From Actinomycetota bacterium (GTDB lineage Bacteria > Actinomycetota > Acidimicrobiia > Acidimicrobiales > Ilumatobacteraceae): DNA of 32,524 nt. Made by a program: the position numbers and the translations under genes. How positions within the stretch are numbered: the stretch's first letter is position 1; each line of letters starts with the position of its first letter. The notes under the pieces were generated by a model. It did no database searches and was not told the DNA's origin. It saw only the letters and a program-made list of their open reading frames with translations. Where the stretch lies: positions 1 through 32,524 of the forward strand of contig WLMQ01000005.1 in assembly GCA_009700145.1 (NCBI GenBank), read 5' to 3'. This document shows positions 27,090 to 32,524 of the stretch, piece after piece.

Positions 27090-29694
27090 TATCGCAAACA
27101 ATCCGCATCAACGAGCCAGTCGCAGAGTTGCGTTGCAGGTCAATGGGCAAGAAGTCACCGTTGACGCTGAGCATCCGCATTTGCTTGCGGCGCTGCGTGA
27201 TGAACTAGATATCACATCGCCAAAAGATGGTTGTTCACCATCAGGTCAATGTGGTTGTTGCACCGTTTTGATTGACGGCAAGGTTGTCGTGAGTTGCCAA
27301 CAATCTCTAGAAAAAGTTGCTGGCAAAACGGTGGTCACTCTAGAAGGACTCGATCAAGCCGAACGTGATTCATATGCCAATGCCTTCGCTGCCTGTGGTG
27401 GTTTGCAGTGTGGCTTCTGTATTCCTGGCATCGTGATGCGTGCCAAGGGTCAAATAGACAAAAAGGGTTCTGCGCTCACTAAGTCAGATATGAGCCGTCA
27501 CTTGGGTGCCAACCTGTGCCGCTGTACGGGATACGTCAAGGTGCTCGACGCCATTGAGGCAGTTGCTCAGGGCAAACAACTCATACCTCAGCAGCCAACT
27601 GGTCTTGGTTCGGGCGGAATGAAATATGAAGCCAAAGAATTGACTCTTGGTGACCGAGGCTATGTCGACGATATCCGTGTCCCCGGAATGCTTCACGCTG
27701 CTCTCGTGCTCACAGAACACACTCGAGCCGATATCACAGCAATCAACATTGACTCGGCCTTACAGGCTTCTGGAGTTGTCGGCGTATTTACAGCAAGTGA
27801 TATCCCAGCCGAGCTTCGAGTTGGTTTGATCTATAAAGACTGGCCGGTGATGATTCCAGTCGGTGGTCGAACCAGCTACGCCGGTGACGTATTGGCAGTT
27901 GTTGTCGCTGATACTCGCATTGCTGCACGGGCTGCGACTGCACTTGTTGAAGTGACGTATGCACCCCTCAAACCGATTACTGATCCGTTGTATGCGATAA
28001 CTAATCAAGAAATCGCCGTATGGGGAACCGACTCAAATGTTTTGAGTATCAGCAGGTATTCACGAGGCAATGTTGAGATTGCTTTGGCGGCAGCGCCTCA
28101 TGTTGTGCACGAGATCTTTGATACTCAGCGCATTGAGCATGCTTTCTTAGAGCCAGAAAGTTCGTTAGCCGTGCCTTCGGTAACCGATGGTGTTCGTCGC
28201 CTGCATGTGTATTCCGGTGGACAAGGCGTTTGGGACGACCGCAACGACATCGCGCGAATTCTTGGAATAGATCATTCACAAATCACCGTCGAACTCGTCA
28301 CAAATGGCGGAGCGTTTGGTGGCAAGGAAGATATGAGCAATCAGGCTCATGCGGCTCTTGCTGCTTGGTTGCTTGATGCACCGGTGAAGTGCACGCTTTC
28401 ACGTGAAGAGTCGCTCTTGATTCATGCCAAGAGGCATCCGATCCATATGGAGTACACAGCAGGGTGCGATTCTGATGGTCGCTTAGTTGCTCTCAAGGTT
28501 CGGGCTCTCGGCGACAGCGGAGCTTATGCAAGTGTTGGCATGAAGGTTCTTGAACGTATGGCTGGTCATGCCAGCGGTCCGTATGTATTGGCCAACATCG
28601 ACGTTGAAGCCATTGCAGCACGCACTAATAATCCAGTGTGTGGTGCTTTCCGAGGGTTCGGAGCTAATCAGGCACAGTTCGCTATGGAAGGCGTCATTGA
28701 TCGCTTGGCGAACATGGTCGGTATCTCAGGTTGGGAAATGCGTAAACGCAATGTCATCAAGCCAGGCGTTGTTTGGGGACCTGGACAGATCATGGATGAT
28801 GGCTGCCTCGGTGCCGAAAGATGTCTTGATGAAATTAAACCCTTCTACGATGCTGCCATTGCATCGGGTCAAGCGGTTGGTCTTGGGTTGGGACTCAAGA
28901 ACTCTGGACTCGGAAACGGGTTCAAAGAAATCAGTGGTGCAATTATTCACTTCCGTGAAGATGGAATCGTTGAAGTACGACATGGTTGGACCGAGATGGG
29001 GCAAGGTATCAACACTGTTGCCTTGCAGGTTGCTGTGCATGAACTTGGAATTGATCCTGACAAAATTCGTGTGATTGTTGATACCACACGTGAACTTGGC
29101 TTCGGGCAAACTACTGGCTCGCGTGGCACCTTGATGGGCGCTGGAGCTGTGAAGGCCGCCTGCGAAGCAGCCCGTGCCGCAAACTGTGCGGTGGGTGTCG
29201 ATCACTATGGCGAGTACCGAATTGATTGGACTCAGAAGTTGGGTGAAGTTGAAAATCCAACAATCCATTCAACATTTGGTTATGCCGCGCAACTTGTCAC
29301 AGTCGACCGCGAAACCGGCAAAGTCATCGAAGTTGTGGCAGCCCACGACGTGGGGATGGCCGTCAACCCAACTTTGTGTGAAGGACAGATCGAAGGATCA
29401 GTTCACATGGGTCTTGGCTATGCCCTTTCAGAAAAGTTCCCATCCGATCCCGAGACCGGTTTCCCAACAAATAAAACATTGCGTTCACTCGGAATCATTA
29501 GAGCGAAAGATATGCCGCCCGTCAAGGTTGTGCTGGTCGAATCTCCTGAACCTAATTCACCTTATGGAATTAAGGGTGTTGGCGAGATTGGTTTAGTGCC
29601 AACTGCAGGAGCAGTAGCTGCGGCCCTTTTCGACTACGACGGTCAATGGCGAACAGTGTTGCCTATGCGTCCCACCAACGAAGACAACGACTGA
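27082..29694 (+). CDS. Molybdenum hydroxylase (xanthine dehydrogenase family) with fused 2Fe-2S and Mo-binding domains, no FAD domain
   Basis: DGCSPSGQCGCCTVLIDG, GGLQCGFCIPGIVM, NLCRCTGYVKV; Mo domain with GGAFGGKED, GAFRGFGANQAQFAME, PYGIKGVGEIGLVP. ATG at 27082 overlaps the nitrilase stop; ORF-track start at 26914 is too long. Confidence 0.9.
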   Translation: MTDIANNPHQRASRRVALQVNGQEVTVDAEHPHLLAALRDELDITSPKDGCSPSGQCGCCTVLIDGKVVVSCQQSLEKVAGKTVVTLEGLDQAERDSYANAFAACGGLQCGFCIPGIVMRAKGQIDKKGSALTKSDMSRHLGANLCRCTGYVKVLDAIEAVAQGKQLIPQQPTGLGSGGMKYEAKELTLGDRGYVDDIRVPGMLHAALVLTEHTRADITAINIDSALQASGVVGVFTASDIPAELRVGLIYKDWPVMIPVGGRTSYAGDVLAVVVADTRIAARAATALVEVTYAPLKPITDPLYAITNQEIAVWGTDSNVLSISRYSRGNVEIALAAAPHVVHEIFDTQRIEHAFLEPESSLAVPSVTDGVRRLHVYSGGQGVWDDRNDIARILGIDHSQITVELVTNGGAFGGKEDMSNQAHAALAAWLLDAPVKCTLSREESLLIHAKRHPIHMEYTAGCDSDGRLVALKVRALGDSGAYASVGMKVLERMAGHASGPYVLANIDVEAIAARTNNPVCGAFRGFGANQAQFAMEGVIDRLANMVGISGWEMRKRNVIKPGVVWGPGQIMDDGCLGAERCLDEIKPFYDAAIASGQAVGLGLGLKNSGLGNGFKEISGAIIHFREDGIVEVRHGWTEMGQGINTVALQVAVHELGIDPDKIRVIVDTTRELGFGQTTGSRGTLMGAGAVKAACEAARAANCAVGVDHYGEYRIDWTQKLGEVENPTIHSTFGYAAQLVTVDRETGKVIEVVAAHDVGMAVNPTLCEGQIEGSVHMGLGYALSEKFPSDPETGFPTNKTLRSLGIIRAKDMPPVKVVLVESPEPNSPYGIKGVGEIGLVPTAGAVAAALFDYDGQWRTVLPMRPTNEDND

Positions 29695-29695
29695 C

Positions 29696-30718
29696 ATGGC
29701 AAGCACCACTCCAGGTCTTGTCTGTGGTCACCATCATTTGTATTCATCGTTGGCTCGGGGAATGCCTGCGCCACCACTTCAACCGACAAACTTTCTAGAA
29801 ATCTTGCAACAAGTTTGGTGGCGTTTAGATACGGCGCTTGATCTTGAAATGATTTATTGGTCAGCGAAGTTGGGCGCCGTTGAAGCTTTGATGAGCGGCA
29901 CAACCGGAATCATTGACCACCACGAAAGTCCGAACGCGATTGAAGGCAGCCTTGATGTCATTGCCCAAGCTTGCTCAGAAGTCGGTGTGCGAGTTGTGTG
30001 TTCATATGGGGTGACCGATCGTCACGGATCTGCTGCTGGTCGTCGGGGTCTTGAGGAAAATCGCCGCTTCATTGCATCTGGTGGTCGCGGAATGGTCGGT
30101 GTGCATGCAGCATTCACATGTTCAGATGAACTACTTGAAAGCGCGTCCGGCTTGGCAAATGATCTAGGAGTCGGTGTTCATATTCATGTTGCCGAAGGCA
30201 TCGATGACCTTGCTGCAGGAAAAAGGCTTGAACAGCTTGCTCAAGATGATTGGCTACTTGTTCATTGCGTGCATCTTGATCGAGAACTGCGAGGAACGAT
30301 TGCTCATAACCCGCGCAGCAATATGAATAACGGCGTTGGATACGCGCATCCGTCGCGGCGAGCAAACAAGATAATCCTCGGTACCGACGGAATTGGCGCC
30401 GACATGCTCGAAGAAATGCGCTTGGCCTATGTGGCGTACCGAGCTGATGAAGTCACTCTCTCTCCTGACCTCGCGTGGTCATGGCTTGAAAATGGCTACG
30501 ACTTTATTCCAGAGTGTCGCGATGATCAGGTGACTTGGAATTACGACCACAGTGATAGTCCGTGGCACGTCGCTTTCACACCGGGCATACGTGCGATCAA
30601 TGTTCGGTCGGCCGAAGGCGAAGAATTGCTTCATGATGGTCTACCGACGTTGGTCGATCTGCATGAGATTAGAAGTAAAGCGTCCGAAGCCGCAATCAGG
30701 CTTTTTGCGAAATTGTAA
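29696..30718 (+). CDS. Metal-dependent amidohydrolase/deaminase, SsnA-like, N-terminally short
   Basis: PGLVCGHHHLYSSLARGMPAPP-NFLEILQQVWWRLDTALD, GVHAAFT, VHIHVAE, VHCVHL, LGTDGIGADMLEEM. Confidence 0.83.
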   Translation: MASTTPGLVCGHHHLYSSLARGMPAPPLQPTNFLEILQQVWWRLDTALDLEMIYWSAKLGAVEALMSGTTGIIDHHESPNAIEGSLDVIAQACSEVGVRVVCSYGVTDRHGSAAGRRGLEENRRFIASGGRGMVGVHAAFTCSDELLESASGLANDLGVGVHIHVAEGIDDLAAGKRLEQLAQDDWLLVHCVHLDRELRGTIAHNPRSNMNNGVGYAHPSRRANKIILGTDGIGADMLEEMRLAYVAYRADEVTLSPDLAWSWLENGYDFIPECRDDQVTWNYDHSDSPWHVAFTPGIRAINVRSAEGEELLHDGLPTLVDLHEIRSKASEAAIRLFAKL

Positions 30719-30751
30719 ATCAACTCCACAAGCACAAAGGTCCACACCAAA

Positions 30752-31777
30752 ATGAGCGAATCTACAAGCATTCAACCCGTAGCGATTTATCTTCAAGACG
30801 CCCACCCGATTCGTGAGGGCATGCAGTTTGCGCAATACGCCGAAAGCAAGGGCTTCGACGCAGTGTGGCAGGCCGAAAGTCGACTCGTTCGCGAAGCAAC
30901 AGTTCCGATGGCTGCTTTCGCGAGTGTTACTGAACGAATCAAGGTTGGTAGTGGCGTCGTCGATTGCTGGAGTCGTAATCCCGCTCGACTAGCCGCAACC
31001 TTTTCAACACTTGATGACTTGGCGCCTGGTCGCGTCATTTTGGGCATTGGGGCTTGGTGGGATCCGTTGGCACAAAAAGTCGGTATTGATCGAGCGAAAC
31101 CGCTACGTGTCATGCGCGAAATAGTCACAACCGTTCGTGCCTTATTGAACAATGAAACTGTGACCTTTGATGGTGAGTATGTTCACCTTGACGGAGTCGA
31201 GCTTGACTATGTGTATCAAGATCGTCGTCCGAAAGATGTTCCGATCTACATCGGGGCAACCGGAATGCAGATGATGGAACTGACTGGCGAAATAGCCGAT
31301 GGCGCAGTGCTCAATTATTTAGTGTCACCCGATTACAACGATCAAGCACTTGAAGCTCTCGAAAAAGGCGCGTCCAAGGCTGGTCGCTCACTGAGCGATA
31401 TTGACCGGCCCCAATTGGTGGTTTGTAGCGTTCACGAAGATCGTCAAACTGCCCTTGATATGGCTCGCTTAATGGTGACTCAGTATCTCGGTCAACAACC
31501 TCACATCATGAAGGCGTCTGGCGTCCCTCAGTCATTGCTCGACAAAGTTGGCGAAGTGCTTACCTGGCCTGCTAGCCACGAACAAGTTGTGGCTGCGAGC
31601 AAACTTGTGCCTGATGAAATAGTCGAAATGCTGACGGCGAGTGGTACACCTGCAGAGGCTCGTGCCAAGGTGAAGCATTACATCGACCACGGTTGCACAT
31701 GTCCGATTTTGTATCCACTAGGCGATGTCAAAGCGACCATTGATGCTTTTTCTGGCTGGGATGGCTCAGCTAAATAG
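30752..31777 (+). CDS. LLM-class (luciferase-like, probably F420-dependent) oxidoreductase
   Basis: [81 protein letters not shown]. Confidence 0.88.
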   Translation: MSESTSIQPVAIYLQDAHPIREGMQFAQYAESKGFDAVWQAESRLVREATVPMAAFASVTERIKVGSGVVDCWSRNPARLAATFSTLDDLAPGRVILGIGAWWDPLAQKVGIDRAKPLRVMREIVTTVRALLNNETVTFDGEYVHLDGVELDYVYQDRRPKDVPIYIGATGMQMMELTGEIADGAVLNYLVSPDYNDQALEALEKGASKAGRSLSDIDRPQLVVCSVHEDRQTALDMARLMVTQYLGQQPHIMKASGVPQSLLDKVGEVLTWPASHEQVVAASKLVPDEIVEMLTASGTPAEARAKVKHYIDHGCTCPILYPLGDVKATIDAFSGWDGSAK

Positions 31778-31785
31778 GAAGCGGT

Positions 31786-32487
31786 TTATTGGTTGCGGAA
31801 CAGTTGAACGTCACGCGTGACTTCTATTTGCCGAGCAACTGTGCCTCCGGCCACCATCAAAGGTCCCAAGAAAATGAGGGCGATGAGTGGAGCAGGAATT
31901 CCGGGAGACCAAATGGTTCCGAATAGAACACCGGCAACCCACACTGAAATTGCTGTCACGTTCCAAAGGCGCCATTGAACGACACGAATCGGATGAGCGA
32001 ATTGCACGTTGGTCATGGTGAGAATCGACAAGCATGCAACCACAACAAGAGTGACAGTTGGAGAACTGTTTAATAGCCACAGGGTTGGAATGACCATGTT
32101 CCATGATGCCGGAAAACCGTGAAACCAACTTTCAGAATCTTGTTGGTCGGTGCGACTAAACCACAAGCACGAAAACATTAAAAGGGCGGCCACAGCAATC
32201 ATTCCTGAGCGGTCGTGATTGACCATATGGAATTCCCACAGGAAAGCCGCCGGGACGAGCACACAGGTGACGAAATCGATAACGAGATCGAGTACATAAC
32301 CATCGAACTTGGTGGTGGCTTCTTCAGGCAAGAGTCGCCGCGCCAAAGGCCCGTCAATGCCATCGATCAACTGAGCGACGAGCAGCCAAATGATCGCTAA
32401 TCGAGCGGAACCGTCAAGCACCGCGACGAGAGCAGCCATTCCGACGAGGACGCCAGTGGCGGTGAAAGCGTGAAGGGCGAGCGACAT
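31786..32487 (-). CDS. CDP-alcohol phosphatidyltransferase, phosphatidylcholine synthase (Pcs)-like
   Basis: DGIDGPLARRLLPEEATTKFDGYVLDLVID: CDP-alcohol phosphotransferase motif with the 12-residue AR-to-G spacing seen in Pcs; HGFPASWNMV. Confidence 0.78.
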   Translation of the reverse strand: MSLALHAFTATGVLVGMAALVAVLDGSARLAIIWLLVAQLIDGIDGPLARRLLPEEATTKFDGYVLDLVIDFVTCVLVPAAFLWEFHMVNHDRSGMIAVAALLMFSCLWFSRTDQQDSESWFHGFPASWNMVIPTLWLLNSSPTVTLVVVACLSILTMTNVQFAHPIRVVQWRLWNVTAISVWVAGVLFGTIWSPGIPAPLIALIFLGPLMVAGGTVARQIEVTRDVQLFRNQ

Positions 32488-32524
32488 GTCCCGAGGAGAT
32501 TGGCGGACACTGTCGAGATGTTGA

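Noticed and set aside
30752-31777. LLM oxidoreductase as RutA (pyrimidine ring-opening monooxygenase)
   Set aside because: Motifs look like F420-dependent Mer-like LLM proteins and no other rut genes are present; function left open.
1-32524. tRNA/rRNA genes, transposases, integrases, phage or defence modules
   Set aside because: None could be supported by sequence motifs anywhere in the window.

Overview
This 32.5-kb window looks like a compact actinobacterial-type chromosome segment; the lineage is inferred from gene content and style, not proven. In order it contains: (1) the 3' end of a branched-chain amino-acid ABC substrate-binding protein gene, convergent with a livFGMH-like operon whose LivH carries an unusual extracytoplasmic N-terminal domain; (2) an EamA transporter, a nitronate monooxygenase-like gene, heme A synthase (3'-overlapping), and an uncharacterised CrtC/AttH-like protein; (3) an AT-rich pocket with a small repeat-containing, tail-anchored protein; (4) an SDR / PPOX / methyltransferase / histidine-phosphatase run; (5) a heterodimeric ABC exporter with one degenerate ATP site; (6) DoxX, a small membrane protein, a hexapeptide acyltransferase and a P1 peptidase; (7) panB-panC followed by a DAO-family FAD oxidase and, convergently, a divergent ProA-like aldehyde dehydrogenase; (8) an MBL hydrolase and a TauE/SafE permease; (9) a candidate N-heterocycle catabolic operon (M20 L-carbamoylase/allantoate-amidohydrolase-like, D-carbamoylase-like nitrilase, fused 2Fe-2S/Mo hydroxylase without FAD subunit, short SsnA-like deaminase, LLM oxidoreductase); (10) a phosphatidylcholine-synthase-like gene. 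The strongest leads are the N-heterocycle cluster with an operator-like palindrome over its promoter, the panBC/oxidase/dehydrogenase neighbourhood (possible alternative beta-alanine supply), the repeat protein at 8.6-8.9 kb, and a recurring TANNNT-(6 nt)-start-codon layout suggesting leaderless transcription. All family calls were made by eye from translated sequence; no database search was run.
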